Origin: Thermoplasmatota archaeon
GTDB lineage: Archaea > Thermoplasmatota > E2 > DHVEG-1
Direction: 5' to 3'
DNA: 52,753 nucleotides
Assembly: GCA_016927555.1 (NCBI GenBank)
Contig: JAFGML010000002.1
Location: 1-52,753, forward strand
Shown: piece by piece, positions 18,367-27,858 of the stretch
Position numbering within the stretch: position 1 is the first letter of the stretch
How the letters are laid out: every line of letters begins with the position of its first letter
Position numbers and translations under genes: made by a program
Notes under the pieces: generated by a model
Seen by the model: only the letters and a program-made list of their open reading frames with translations
What the model was told of the DNA's origin: nothing
Database searches by the model: none

Positions 18367-18441
18367 TGGGCCTGTCCGAATTTGAATCGGAGTCTCTAGC
18401 TCCCAAAGCTAAAAGGATGGACCAAGCTACCCTACAGGCCC
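18367..18441 (-). tRNA. tRNA-Pro (UGG)
   Basis: Read on the minus strand it folds as a 75-nt cloverleaf: acceptor GGGCCTG/CAGGCCC with discriminator A, a 4-bp D stem GGGT/ATCC, anticodon stem TTAGC/GCTAG with loop TTTGGGA (anticodon TGG), a 4-nt variable loop and T arm TCCGA-TTCAAAT-TCGGA. There is no intron and CCA is not encoded. Confidence 0.95.
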
Positions 18442-18468
18442 AAGCACAGACCGAGTAATAGCACCATG

Positions 18469-18476
18469 TATTTAAA
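18469..18476 (-). promoter_or_regulatory. TATA box of tRNA-Pro
   Basis: TTTAAATA on the minus strand lies 28-35 nt before the first base of the mature tRNA, the normal archaeal distance. Confidence 0.65.
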
Positions 18477-18538
18477 AATATTTAATCAAAAAAGGAGCTC
18501 CTTACCATAGCTGGATTATCATGCTTTTGTAATATAGA

Positions 18539-18546
18539 TTTATATA
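18539..18546 (+). promoter_or_regulatory. TATA box of the M14 carboxypeptidase gene
   Basis: TTTATATA stands 32 nt before ATG 18578, and a short purine stretch AAGGGG at 18570-18575 precedes the start. The remaining bases between the tRNA promoter and this motif hold nothing recognisable. Confidence 0.6.
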
Positions 18547-18577
18547 GTTCATCATTCTTCTTAGGTAGCAAGGGGTA

Positions 18578-20482
18578 ATGAAGATGAAGAACAATGGATG
18601 GAGAAAGAGTTTTGTATGGTGTATACTAGTAATTATTTTAATGCTGACGCTCGTCACTAGTTTTTTTGCAGCAGGCGATACCATTTCTCTTAATGCGTAC
18701 GATAAGGATTCTATTCACGCTGCAGCATCAGACAGCTCGTACCTCATCCGCCTCACAGCACTGCACATTGAGTCGGTTGCAGCTGACTTAGCAGCCTGCG
18801 GGTATGATGTGCAGTGGCTGACGTTGACTGACGACTCTGTTGACCTCATTGTCAATGACCACGAATACCGTGTACTCGAAGGTCAAGGGTATACCTTCTC
18901 CATTGTTGAAAAGAGCCGCCCGTTCCGAGAGATCCAAGCAGAACTCTCTGAAGGATTAGACGACGTCCCACCAGGGTACCTTGACCTTGCGGAAATCTAC
19001 GATGAGATGAATACCACTGCGACAACCTACCCGTTGCTCTGTCAGATGGTTGACCTCACGGCAACCTATGGCACTGAACCGACGTATGAAAACCGGCATC
19101 TCTACGCACTCAAAATCTCTGACAACGTGTGTGCGGATGAAGACGAACCAACGTTTCTCATGGTCAGCTGCCATCACTGTCGTGAAATCGTCACCCCGGT
19201 CATCGCCCTGTACGCAATCGAGCAGTTCACCACGCAGTATGGGAGTAATCCCCAGGTGACTGCCCTTGTTGATGCTTATGAGATCTGGGTGTGCCCTGTG
19301 TGGAACCCTGATGGGTATGAGTACGTGTTCAACGTCAACAACATGTGGAGGAAGAACCGGCATTACTTCTCGCAGTATAGCTCCTATGGTGTTGATTTGA
19401 ACAGGAACTACCCGTTTGGATGGGATGGGCCTGGTGGAGGCAGCACGGATCCCTTCTCTGACACCTATAAGGGGCCAAGCATTGCTTCAGAAGCAGAAAC
19501 GCAGACGATGATTGCATTTAGCGATGATCAGCATTTCGCAAAAGTCATGGATTACCACTCGTACGGTCGTGAGGTCCTCTACGGGTACATCCCCTCGTAC
19601 CACAGCCATCCTTTCTACTCCTTTTTTCAATCTGAAGCGGTGAGCATTTCCTACCAAGCAGGGTACGGTGGCAGCATACGGGTTCCCAGTGCGGAAGGCG
19701 AGAACTTCCAATGGCAGATATTTCGGAATGGATCGTACGCCAACCTCATGGAGACCCATACCTCGTTCCAACCAACCTATGCAAGTGCATTAGCTGAAGC
19801 TGCCCAGATATGGCCATCGACGGTGTGGTTGCTTGAACGTCCGATCTCTGTCAGCGGTAATGTCTACGATGCTTCAACAGGAGCAGCCTTAACAGCATCT
19901 GTCACCATCGAAGGTGTTTCCTTTGTTAATGGGGAATGCTTCATCACTGAGCCTTCGTTCGGGCGGTTCCACCTCTTCCTGCCCCCCGCGACCTACACGC
20001 TGACCTTTGAAGTACCAGGGTATGTCCCTCAGAGCCACCAGGTGACCGTCACGCTTGAGAGCGCAGAGATCCTCGATGTCCCAGTCCATGTGCCTAATGA
20101 GACCCCACTGGCACCAACCATTACCGGGCCGACCTCGGGTAACGCGGGGACTACGTACAAGTACACTTTTGTCACCACAGACCCTGATGGGGACGATGTG
20201 TACTACTACATTGACTGGGGTGATGGGACCTATGAAGATTGGATCGGCCCCTACCTCTCAGGACATCAGGTATTTGTGAACCATAAGTGGGATGAGAAGG
20301 GCAGCTACACGATTCAGGCGAAAGCCAAAGATACCCATAACGCAGAGAGCGGCTGGGGAACACTCGACATCGAGATGCCGCTCTCCTCAGAGCACTCTCT
20401 GAGGCTGCAAACACGAATTCATCAGCAGTCACCATCTATCGAACAGTTGTTTTTCTCCAGAGTGCTAAGAATGTTTATGTAG
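18578..20482 (+). CDS. Exported M14-family zinc carboxypeptidase with carboxypeptidase-regulatory-like and PKD domains
   Basis: A 634-residue secreted metallopeptidase. Residues about 11-32 are a signal peptide or anchor. The catalytic domain has zinc ligands His200 and Glu203 (HCRE), VCPVWNPDGYEY, MWRKNR, GVDLNRNYPFGW, third zinc ligand His327 in MDYHSYG, and candidate catalytic Glu392 in LMETHTSF. A beta-sandwich like carboxypeptidase regulatory domains follows (about 430-510, ISVSGNVYDASTGAAL, ATYTLTFEVPGY), then a PKD domain (about 520-610, DPDGDDVYYYIDWGDGT). It presumably removes C-terminal residues from extracellular protein, fitting a peptide-using lifestyle. ATG 18584 is a second possible start. 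It has its own promoter. Confidence 0.9.
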   Translation: MKMKNNGWRKSFVWCILVIILMLTLVTSFFAAGDTISLNAYDKDSIHAAASDSSYLIRLTALHIESVAADLAACGYDVQWLTLTDDSVDLIVNDHEYRVLEGQGYTFSIVEKSRPFREIQAELSEGLDDVPPGYLDLAEIYDEMNTTATTYPLLCQMVDLTATYGTEPTYENRHLYALKISDNVCADEDEPTFLMVSCHHCREIVTPVIALYAIEQFTTQYGSNPQVTALVDAYEIWVCPVWNPDGYEYVFNVNNMWRKNRHYFSQYSSYGVDLNRNYPFGWDGPGGGSTDPFSDTYKGPSIASEAETQTMIAFSDDQHFAKVMDYHSYGREVLYGYIPSYHSHPFYSFFQSEAVSISYQAGYGGSIRVPSAEGENFQWQIFRNGSYANLMETHTSFQPTYASALAEAAQIWPSTVWLLERPISVSGNVYDASTGAALTASVTIEGVSFVNGECFITEPSFGRFHLFLPPATYTLTFEVPGYVPQSHQVTVTLESAEILDVPVHVPNETPLAPTITGPTSGNAGTTYKYTFVTTDPDGDDVYYYIDWGDGTYEDWIGPYLSGHQVFVNHKWDEKGSYTIQAKAKDTHNAESGWGTLDIEMPLSSEHSLRLQTRIHQQSPSIEQLFFSRVLRMFM

Positions 20483-20504
20483 TCATATTTGTTACCTAAG
20501 CTCC

Positions 20505-21257
20505 ATGGATTTTCGCATCACAAAACCAACGCATGTCTTTGCCTTCCTGTGCGTCTGCGGGTCGTTGTTTTTATTTGTTTTGCTCCCGATTCTCTCAGTG
20601 TTTTTTCCCCTGAACATCACGTCTGTGTACTCTGAATCTATGTCAGATGCCATGAGACTTGCCCTGGAAGTCTTTCTCGTACTGTTTCAATTTGGGTTTG
20701 TGTTTATCTTTCTCATCTTAGTACCAATCCTTTGGTACGTCTTGGTCAACCACAGTTCACTTCGAGAGGTATGGGCTCGGTTACAGCTCCGGAGAGACAA
20801 TCTCTCCACCGCCCTCGTGTGGAGTGTGATAGCCATTGTAGTTGCGTTTGCAGTCAGCATCGCTATAGGAGTACTGTACTCGTACCTCATGAACGTCAAC
20901 GCGGAAGACCTCAGCAACATCCCTGACTTGCAGACGATGTTCTCTACGCCCTCGTTGTACCTCATCGTGATCATTCAACCGTTCTGTGAGGAGTTCTTCT
21001 TCAGAGGATTTCTCTTAGATAAAATAACAACCATGAGCACGCCGGTCATCGGCATCCTCCTCACCTCCATCCTCTTTGGCATTTCTCATTTGACGTACAC
21101 CTACGCGTACACAGCAGTGATAGCCATGTTCCTTGGCCTGATCTTTGCGGTTCTCGTGGTAAAAACCAAGAATCTCTACGCCGCGATCTTCGCTCATACG
21201 GTCCTCAACGTCACCAGTTTAACGTTGTATTTTCTCGGGAAATCCCTGGGCTTCTAA
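20505..21257 (+). CDS. CPBP-family intramembrane metalloprotease (CAAX protease/Abi-like)
   Basis: A 250-residue polytopic membrane protein with about seven to eight hydrophobic segments. The family motifs are clear: CEEFFFRG (motif 1, EExxxR), FGISHLTY (motif 2 with His) and FAHTVLNV (motif 3, HxxxN). These residues form the glutamate/histidine metal site of the type II CAAX protease/Rce1 fold. Its target is unknown; archaeal members may process exported or lipidated proteins. It starts 22 nt after the M14 gene, so it may be co-transcribed with it. Confidence 0.9.
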   Translation: MDFRITKPTHVFAFLCVCGSLFLFVLLPILSVFFPLNITSVYSESMSDAMRLALEVFLVLFQFGFVFIFLILVPILWYVLVNHSSLREVWARLQLRRDNLSTALVWSVIAIVVAFAVSIAIGVLYSYLMNVNAEDLSNIPDLQTMFSTPSLYLIVIIQPFCEEFFFRGFLLDKITTMSTPVIGILLTSILFGISHLTYTYAYTAVIAMFLGLIFAVLVVKTKNLYAAIFAHTVLNVTSLTLYFLGKSLGF

Positions 21258-21315
21258 TCGGTAGTTCTATAAATACAGGTGCGATGTCCTGTTCATACGA
21301 ACTGGTGAACCAGCC

Positions 21316-21771
21316 ATGCAAAGAGAACAGACCTTTGTGATGATTAAACCTGATGGTGTGCAACGCGGACTTGTTGGAGACATCATCTCCCGATTTGAGT
21401 CCAAAGGCATCAAGATAGTCGCCATGAAACTCGTAGCTGTTGAGAGGCAACTTGCTGAGAAGCACTACGGTGTGCATAAGGGAAAACCTTTCTTTGAGCC
21501 CACCGTGAAGTACATCACCTCCTCACCAGTCGTCGCCATGGTCCTTGAAGGAGTCAACGTCATTGAGATGGTGCGTGGGATGACCGGTGCAACAGATCCT
21601 CAGAAAGCAGCGATGGGTACGATACGAGGAGACTACGGGCAGTTCATCGGACGAAATATCATCCATGCTTCTGATGGGAAAGAAACCGCAGCGTTTGAAA
21701 TCAACCTCTGGTTCACCTCGAAAGAAATTGCGCAGTACTCCCGTATCGATGAAGTGTGGCTACAGGAATAA
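21316..21771 (+). CDS. ndk: Nucleoside-diphosphate kinase
   Basis: A 151-residue Ndk that balances NTP pools by phosphate transfer from ATP. Family motifs are FVMIKPDGVQRGL at the N-terminus, GATDPQKAAMGTIRGDYG and the catalytic histidine in NIIHASDG (about residue 116). Length is standard and all active-site segments are intact. Confidence 0.97.
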   Translation: MQREQTFVMIKPDGVQRGLVGDIISRFESKGIKIVAMKLVAVERQLAEKHYGVHKGKPFFEPTVKYITSSPVVAMVLEGVNVIEMVRGMTGATDPQKAAMGTIRGDYGQFIGRNIIHASDGKETAAFEINLWFTSKEIAQYSRIDEVWLQE

Positions 21772-21821
21772 CCAAGGGAGTTCTTTCGCCTGTTGTTCTC
21801 CTGGTAAAAAAAGCGATTGTT

Positions 21822-21977
21822 TTATTTCAAGAAGAACCACAGGACAAGAGAGAGAATCCCAAACACGACAAAGCAAATCCAGAGAATGTACAATAGTTTT
21901 AATCGAACGATCCACTTCGCTTTCTTCTCAGGGGTATTAAAGAACCTCCCAAGCACAGGGTCATCCTCAAGCGACAT
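21822..21977 (-). CDS. Small single-span membrane protein at the end of the ATP synthase operon
   Basis: A 51-residue protein beginning MSLEDDPVLGRFF, then a basic stretch KKAKWIVRLK and one hydrophobic helix of about 22 residues ending in LWFFLK. Its ATG lies one base after the atpD stop, so it is the last gene of the atp operon. The charge pattern predicts the N-terminus in the cytoplasm. Methanosarcina atp operons also end in a small gene after atpD (ahaG), and this protein occupies that position; I cannot claim homology. The frame extends upstream into atpD without similarity. Confidence 0.65.
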   Translation of the reverse strand: MSLEDDPVLGRFFNTPEKKAKWIVRLKLLYILWICFVVFGILSLVLWFFLK

Positions 21978-21978
21978 C

Positions 21979-22623
21979 TCAGACCTTCTTTGCTTCCAGG
22001 ATAGCTTTAATCCGTTTCCTACGGAAGAAATCCTCTCGTTCCTGCTCATCTAACTGCATCTCGATGTACTTTATCGTTGCGTACAACTTCGGAATTAAAC
22101 TGTTCTCAAGCACATTAACGCGCCGTTTTGTTTTTTCGATTTCTATGGACAGTGATTTGATGTTCTCTTCTACTTCTGCAAACTGAAGAATTACCTTCGT
22201 GACTGTGGTGAATTTATGGTACGCGTCGTCAAGAGACGCACAGGATTCTGAAAACCCGTACAGAGGCTGGGGTTCAAGGTGGAGCTGCTGTGTATTGATC
22301 TTTGAGATTTTCACACCCATGATATTGTCAGTTTCAAAAGAGACGTCACCGATGTCCTGTGAGAGGAACGACGCGAGGGACACCTGGTGTTCCCCGAGGA
22401 TCATTTGTGCTTGTATCAACGAGTGGAACGCATCAGCTAAGTCACGTGCGATTTGTTCTTTCAATGAATTCCTTTTCTTGATAATGCCAAAGAATTTTTC
22501 GACGAGTGCATCTCGTTTTTCCTCAAGCAGTTTGTGTCCTTTCTCCGCCAGGAGAACCTTTTTTCGAATCTCGAGTAGTTCCATCCGTGTGGGGTTGACC
22601 CCTTCTAATCTTTGCTCTACCAT
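21979..22623 (-). CDS. atpD: A-type ATP synthase subunit D (central stalk)
   Basis: A 214-residue coiled-coil subunit of the rotor shaft. The N-terminal PTRMELLEIRKKVLLAEKGHKLLEEKRDAL motif region is diagnostic, and the C-terminal helix includes RRVNVLENSLIPKL. It follows atpB by 11 nt in the operon. Confidence 0.95.
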   Translation of the reverse strand: MVEQRLEGVNPTRMELLEIRKKVLLAEKGHKLLEEKRDALVEKFFGIIKKRNSLKEQIARDLADAFHSLIQAQMILGEHQVSLASFLSQDIGDVSFETDNIMGVKISKINTQQLHLEPQPLYGFSESCASLDDAYHKFTTVTKVILQFAEVEENIKSLSIEIEKTKRRVNVLENSLIPKLYATIKYIEMQLDEQEREDFFRRKRIKAILEAKKV

Positions 22624-22634
22624 AGTCCGTTCAT

Positions 22635-24023
22635 CTAGTCTTTCTTGTTGAGGAGGTACTTCTTGATGTACTCCACGTTTATTTTTTTCAGTTCTGCATC
22701 AGGTAACTGTGCGAGGAGCTCCCAAGAAATCGTGAGTGTCTGTTCAATGCTACGGTCCTCAAAGGAGCCCTGGGAGACAAATCGCTGTTCAAACAAGTCT
22801 GCGAAATGAAGAAACTTTTTATCTCGCTCAGAGAGTGCATCTTCCCCGACAATAGCAACCAAATCGCGAAGGTCACAGCCCTCAGCGTACGCTGCGTATA
22901 ACTGGTTTGCGACATCGTAATGATCCTCACGTGTCCGGTCTTTGCCGATACCCTGGTTCATCAGACGAGACAAGCAGGGGAGCACTGCGATTGGGGGATA
23001 AATGTTTTTTTTGTTTAACGCACGGTCCAGCACAATCTGGCCTTCGGTGATGTACCCTGTGAGGTCTGGGATGGGGTGGGTGATGTCATCATCAGGCATC
23101 GTCAGCATCGGAATCTGGGTGATGGATCCTTTTTTGCCTTGAATACGGCCTGCACGCTCATAGATCGAGGCAAGGTCAGTGTACATGTACCCTGGGTATC
23201 CTCGTCGTCCAGGGACTTCTTCTCGAGCCGCAGCGATCTCCCGGAGTGCTTCTGCGTAGTTCGTCATATTTGTGAGAATCACAAGCACATGCATGTCAAG
23301 ATCAAACGCGAGGTACTCAGCACAGGTGAGGGCAAGACGTGGGAGAATAATCCGCTCAATAGTTGGATCATCAGCGAGATTCAAGAACATCACTGTGCGC
23401 TCCAGCGCCCCACTCTGCTCAAAACCTTTACGAAAGAGGTTGGCTTCCTCATTTGTAATACCCATGGCACAGAACACCACCGCGAACTCCTCTTCTTTCC
23501 CAAGGACTTTTGCCTGCCGGGCGATTTGCGAGGCAACCTCATTATGCGGTAACCCTGAACCAGAAAAAATCGGCAGTTTCTGCCCACGCACCAGGGTGTT
23601 CAGTCCGTCAATGGTGGAAATACCAGTTTGAATGAACTCACGAGGATACTCACGTGCGCAGGGGTTAATGGGTTCTCCGTTGATATCACGGCGCTCCTTA
23701 GCGATAATGGGTGGGGAATCATCAAGGGGTTGACCGGTTCCATCAAAGATTCTTCCGACGATATCCTTAGAGACACCAAGCTTCATAGTTTCACCAATGA
23801 ATCGCGCCGAGGTGTGCTTCGTATCAAGACCCCTGGTCCCTTCGAATACTTGGATGACGGCCCTGTGTTCAAAGACTTCTAACACCTGACCAGTACGAAC
23901 TTCACCGTTCGGCGTACGTATCTTGACGACCTCGTTATATGCGACATCAGCGACACCGTCCACTATCATCAGTGGTCCTTCGACGGCAGACACTGTCGTG
24001 TACTCGATATCCTTGTTCTTCAT
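22635..24023 (-). CDS. atpB: A-type ATP synthase subunit B (regulatory, non-catalytic)
   Basis: A 462-residue regulatory head subunit. It carries [13 protein letters not shown] in place of a functional Walker A, plus [21 protein letters not shown] and [26 protein letters not shown] segments typical of archaeal B subunits. Its ATG overlaps the atpA stop (CTATGA), so the two head subunits are translationally coupled. Confidence 0.97.
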   Translation of the reverse strand: MKNKDIEYTTVSAVEGPLMIVDGVADVAYNEVVKIRTPNGEVRTGQVLEVFEHRAVIQVFEGTRGLDTKHTSARFIGETMKLGVSKDIVGRIFDGTGQPLDDSPPIIAKERRDINGEPINPCAREYPREFIQTGISTIDGLNTLVRGQKLPIFSGSGLPHNEVASQIARQAKVLGKEEEFAVVFCAMGITNEEANLFRKGFEQSGALERTVMFLNLADDPTIERIILPRLALTCAEYLAFDLDMHVLVILTNMTNYAEALREIAAAREEVPGRRGYPGYMYTDLASIYERAGRIQGKKGSITQIPMLTMPDDDITHPIPDLTGYITEGQIVLDRALNKKNIYPPIAVLPCLSRLMNQGIGKDRTREDHYDVANQLYAAYAEGCDLRDLVAIVGEDALSERDKKFLHFADLFEQRFVSQGSFEDRSIEQTLTISWELLAQLPDAELKKINVEYIKKYLLNKKD

Positions 24024-25795
24024 AGCTCTCGCCTCTTCAGGAGTGTATCAATTTCATGTTCAAACTCATGTTCGACTTTCTGAAAGGTTTTTTCGAACTC
24101 CTCATTAGGGACCTTGCCAAGTCGGGCTAATGACTCTCGGGATTTCATAGCGATGATATCATCGATGAGCACGTTTTTACTCGCTGCCTCTAAGATGCGG
24201 TCTGAGAACTTCAGCATGAGCCGGAGCATCTCGGTCTGTTTCTTACCCGGGCAGTAGGTGTCGACATCGTGAAATGCACTCTGCTGAAGATAATTTTCCC
24301 GAATCATCCGCGCTCCTTCTAAAAGGGCACGCTCACGTACAGGCAGTGCATCTGGTCCAACTAATTTGACGATCTCTTGTAACTCAGATTCCTTCTGAAG
24401 TAACGCCATTGCTTTGGTGAGCTGTTTGAACCAGTCTGTTCCAACATGCTGTTCCCACCAGCCGTTGACATGCTCAAGGTACAGTGAATAGGATTTTAAC
24501 CAGTTAATGGACGGGAAATGCCGCCGATCAGCAAGATCAGCATCAAGCGCCCAAAACACTTTCGTAATACGAAGTGTGTTTTGAGCTACAGGCTCAGAAA
24601 AATCACCGCCTGGAGGAGATACAGCACCCATCACAGAAATAGAGCCTTCTGTCTCCTGTGATCCAAGCAGTTTCGCACGTCCAGCTCGTTCATAGAATGC
24701 AGCGAGACGCGACGCAAGATACGCAGGGTATCCTTCCTCACCAGGCATTTCTTCGAGTCTCCCTGAGATTTCCCGCATCGCTTCCGCCCACCGTGAGGTA
24801 CTATCGGCCATGAGGGCGACATCGTAGCCCATATCACGATAGTATTCAGCAATGGTAATTCCTGTATAGACACTTGCGTCTCGTGCTGCGACAGGCATAT
24901 TGGAGGTATTGGCAATTAACACGGTCCTGTTGATGAGCAGCTCACCGGTTTTCGGATCCCGTAATTTTGAGAACTCCTGTAGGACATCCGTCATTTCGTT
25001 GCCTCGTTCACCACAACCGACGTACACGACAACGGTCGCATCACTCCATTTTGCCAGCTGATGTAGCATAACCGTTTTTCCGGTTCCAAAACCGCCAGGA
25101 ATAGCTGCAGTTCCTCCTTTTGCGATCGGGAAAAATGTATCGATGACACGCTGACCAGTTATCAGAGGCACAGAGGGATCATATTTAATGATGACGGGAC
25201 GTGCTTTTCGTACAGGCCACCGCTGAACCATGGTAAGCGTTTTTAGACCCGCTGGTGTATCAATCTCTGCGATGGTCTCATCTACGGTGTACTCACCTTG
25301 TTTTACAATGGACCGCAGTGTACCATTGACCTCTGGTGGTACAAGTATTTTATGGAGAATCAAAGACGACTCTTGCACTGTGCCAAGGACATCGCCGCCG
25401 GTCACGTGATCATCTTTTTTTGCTTGGGGTGTGAACCGCCATTTCTTTTTCCGATCGAGTGGCAGGGTTTGAACACCACGGGATATAAAATCACCGGTTT
25501 GTTGTCGTATTGCCGGGAGTGGTCGTTGGATTCCATCGTAGATGTTCGCAATCAACCCTGGCCCGAGCTCAACAGAGAGTTGCTCCTGGGTCGAGAGTAC
25601 TTGTTCTCCGGGTTTTAATCCGTTGGTATCTTCGTAGACTTGAATGGTGGCGACATCCTCGTTTAATCGAATGATTTCACCGATGAGGTTTTCATCACCA
25701 ACGCGAACAACATCGTACATTTTTGATCCACGCATGTTGTTTGCTTCAATCACAGGACCAGAAATCCGTATGATTTTCCCTTTGATTTCAGACAT
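24020..25795 (-). CDS. atpA: A-type ATP synthase subunit A (catalytic)
   Basis: A 591-residue catalytic subunit. It has the P-loop GGFGTGKTV, the A-subunit-specific non-homologous insert after the N-terminal barrel, [12 protein letters not shown] and [27 protein letters not shown] segments. No intein interrupts the P-loop, a site where archaeal atpA often carries one. GGAGGT precedes the start by 5 nt. Confidence 0.97.
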   Translation of the reverse strand: MSEIKGKIIRISGPVIEANNMRGSKMYDVVRVGDENLIGEIIRLNEDVATIQVYEDTNGLKPGEQVLSTQEQLSVELGPGLIANIYDGIQRPLPAIRQQTGDFISRGVQTLPLDRKKKWRFTPQAKKDDHVTGGDVLGTVQESSLILHKILVPPEVNGTLRSIVKQGEYTVDETIAEIDTPAGLKTLTMVQRWPVRKARPVIIKYDPSVPLITGQRVIDTFFPIAKGGTAAIPGGFGTGKTVMLHQLAKWSDATVVVYVGCGERGNEMTDVLQEFSKLRDPKTGELLINRTVLIANTSNMPVAARDASVYTGITIAEYYRDMGYDVALMADSTSRWAEAMREISGRLEEMPGEEGYPAYLASRLAAFYERAGRAKLLGSQETEGSISVMGAVSPPGGDFSEPVAQNTLRITKVFWALDADLADRRHFPSINWLKSYSLYLEHVNGWWEQHVGTDWFKQLTKAMALLQKESELQEIVKLVGPDALPVRERALLEGARMIRENYLQQSAFHDVDTYCPGKKQTEMLRLMLKFSDRILEAASKNVLIDDIIAMKSRESLARLGKVPNEEFEKTFQKVEHEFEHEIDTLLKRREL

Positions 25796-25814
25796 GTTTT
25801 ACCTCCAATTCATC

Positions 25815-26138
25815 TTAAGACTCTTTTTTTGTGATATCCATTCCAACCGCTCGTTTAATCAGGTGTGAGACCATGTCAACATGATCCTTCAGTACACCGT
25901 TCTTATCTGGAATTTCAACGAATAGGGGTTGTTTCTTGTGGATCCGGAACTCTTTGAGGAGTGTGCCGAGAGCTGCAGCGTACTGTTCCGTGATAATCAC
26001 GATGCCAATATCGTCTCGTTTAATGAGTGTGTGAAATAAGGTGATGAGATTGTCCTGGTGAGGGACGAGTAGTTCATGGATGCCTGCGAATCGAAGACCA
26101 ACGGCGGTATCCTGGTCACACAGTGCAGCAATCTTCAT
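25815..26138 (-). CDS. atpF: A-type ATP synthase subunit F
   Basis: A 107-residue Rossmann-like central-stalk subunit with the usual start KIAALCDQDTAVGLRFAGI and a middle GIVIITEQYA. Its start overlaps the atpC stop as ATGA. Length is normal. Confidence 0.93.
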   Translation of the reverse strand: MKIAALCDQDTAVGLRFAGIHELLVPHQDNLITLFHTLIKRDDIGIVIITEQYAAALGTLLKEFRIHKKQPLFVEIPDKNGVLKDHVDMVSHLIKRAVGMDITKKES

Positions 26139-27253
26139 GAGGCAGTCTCCTTGGTGACGTGTGAATAAATGAAGTCTGAAGGGAGATGCTCTGACAGTCC
26201 CTTTGCGATGATTTTGAGGTTTTGTATTTCGAATTCTTTGGACACAAGAAACCGTACTGTAGGCCCCAAGGTGAGGTAGTTTTGTAAGGACAGGTCTTTT
26301 ATCCGTTTCAAAAAGGTTGTCTTGATGCCGCTGTCAAAGACTTGTGATGACTTTTCGTTGTTGTAGCGGTCTACTGCTGAGTTTAACAGAGGAAAATAGG
26401 AGGTGCCATCCAAGGCGGCAACAGCCTGAGGAACATCAGGAGCCTCTGCGAGTTCTTTGAACCGCCATGGTGCGATTTCCTTTCCTTCACCGAGAAACAT
26501 CTGTGTACAGGTTTCAGCAGGATAGTGCAGATGCTTTGCTCTGAGAAGATACTGGATCGTCAGCATGTCAATGAGGCTTTTAATGTAATCCTGTTTGAGT
26601 TGTTCGCATTTGTAGGGTACTTTGAGGTGTTGGAACTGGCGGAGGATGTATTTGTCGAATAGGATGTCGAGGGACAGGCTGTGTTGTTTGTTTTTTTCGA
26701 AGTCTTCTATGAGATCTTCGTCAAATCCGTACGAACGTAACTGGTCCGTGATGGTTTCTTTGGTCGTGGTCTGTAATTCGTGGAGGAATGTTCGCAGTTT
26801 TGTCAGAGGGACGTGTTCTGCTGGTAATACTTTGACGCCAAACAGGATGCTTTTCAGTTGATTTTTTATGAGGGGCAGGTCGTATTTTTCCAGATGCAGG
26901 TCGTAGAAGCCCTCAAGTTTTTTTGAGCTGTCTGTTCGCATCATCTCAATGGTGTGTGTGAGATGCTCGTCAAGGGAGCGTTGGATGGAGTTGGCATCAC
27001 CCCCTGAGATGTGGTAGTCGCGCAGGAGATTAACCCGGTCGATAAATATACTGAGATTTTTTGTCTCAATGAGGCTGCGTAGTTCTTTTTCTAAAAGGAA
27101 GGGGTTGCCTATGGCTTCGAATTTTGCGTTTGGGTAAATAAATTTCACGTACGTAGTGAAATACCGTCCCACCACTACAATGACCGCGGTGATAACAAGA
27201 ATGATAAGGAGCCAGAATTCAAGGCTCGTGGGGCTCAGGAGTTGCTCAAACAC
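26135..27253 (-). CDS. atpC: A-type ATP synthase subunit C (axle/rotor adapter)
   Basis: A 372-residue subunit C (V-type subunit d homologue) that joins the central stalk to the proteolipid ring. An N-terminal hydrophobic helix (about residues 12-34) precedes the helical body; this helix is not universal in the family but occurs in other archaea. The start is GTG, preceded by GGTGA at the atpE stop. Assignment rests on size, helical pattern with LLRDYHISGGDAN-like segments, and position between E and F. Confidence 0.85.
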   Translation of the reverse strand: MFEQLLSPTSLEFWLLIILVITAVIVVVGRYFTTYVKFIYPNAKFEAIGNPFLLEKELRSLIETKNLSIFIDRVNLLRDYHISGGDANSIQRSLDEHLTHTIEMMRTDSSKKLEGFYDLHLEKYDLPLIKNQLKSILFGVKVLPAEHVPLTKLRTFLHELQTTTKETITDQLRSYGFDEDLIEDFEKNKQHSLSLDILFDKYILRQFQHLKVPYKCEQLKQDYIKSLIDMLTIQYLLRAKHLHYPAETCTQMFLGEGKEIAPWRFKELAEAPDVPQAVAALDGTSYFPLLNSAVDRYNNEKSSQVFDSGIKTTFLKRIKDLSLQNYLTLGPTVRFLVSKEFEIQNLKIIAKGLSEHLPSDFIYSHVTKETAS

Positions 27254-27264
27254 CTCTTGTCACC

Positions 27265-27828
27265 CTAGGTTGGGAACAGCAGCGTCCCTATGGTTATGCG
27301 TAGTTCGTCTTTTTTTCGACTCAGGATGTTTTCAAACGTGTTGTCAAGGGTTATTTTACCATCTGATGTTTGCAAGATGACGCCTCCTTGTGAGGGAATG
27401 GTTCCTTGGATTATGAGGTTCTCTTGTGCAGCTATTGTCTTATCGATATCTCGAGAGACAAGTATCTGGCAGTCAGCTCCAAGCTGCTGCTTGCCTTTCT
27501 GGATGAGCCTAGTGACTATGTCTGTATAGTTTTTGTCTTTAAGGGTGACGAGTCGTTGGTACGCCTCTGTGAAGCATTGCTCAATAATCTCCTCCTGGAC
27601 GTTCATCATTTCTTGCTTCAGTTCTCGTTGTGCCTTTGAGATGAGGATGCGCCGTATGTTCTCTGCTTCTTCAGTTGCTTTTCGTATGATTTGGTCAGCG
27701 TCTCTTTTTGCTTGCTCCTTTGCTTCAGTAATTATTGCGTCTGCTTGTCGTTCTGCATCCTGAGTGATGCGATCAACTTCTTGTTGTGCATCGTGGTGTA
27801 TGCGTGTGATGATTTGTTCTGCAGACAT
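27265..27828 (-). CDS. atpE: A-type ATP synthase subunit E (peripheral stalk)
   Basis: A 187-residue peripheral-stalk subunit: a long alanine/glutamate/lysine-rich N-terminal helix (about residues 1-90, AEQIITRIHHDAQQEVDRI and following) and a small C-terminal globular domain. ATG 27828 is preceded by GGAAG 6 nt upstream; a GTG further up at 27852 adds eight residues without family likeness. Confidence 0.92.
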   Translation of the reverse strand: MSAEQIITRIHHDAQQEVDRITQDAERQADAIITEAKEQAKRDADQIIRKATEEAENIRRILISKAQRELKQEMMNVQEEIIEQCFTEAYQRLVTLKDKNYTDIVTRLIQKGKQQLGADCQILVSRDIDKTIAAQENLIIQGTIPSQGGVILQTSDGKITLDNTFENILSRKKDELRITIGTLLFPT

Positions 27829-27858
27829 AGTATGCTTCCGTGTGAAACGCACTCTTCC

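Noticed and set aside
20505-21257. CPBP protease as part of a phage-defence (Abi) system
   Set aside because: No toxin, restriction or phage gene is nearby; neighbours are a secreted peptidase and ndk, so a housekeeping processing role is more likely.
24020-25795. Intein in atpA
   Set aside because: The P-loop GGFGTGKTV reads through without insertion and the protein has normal length.
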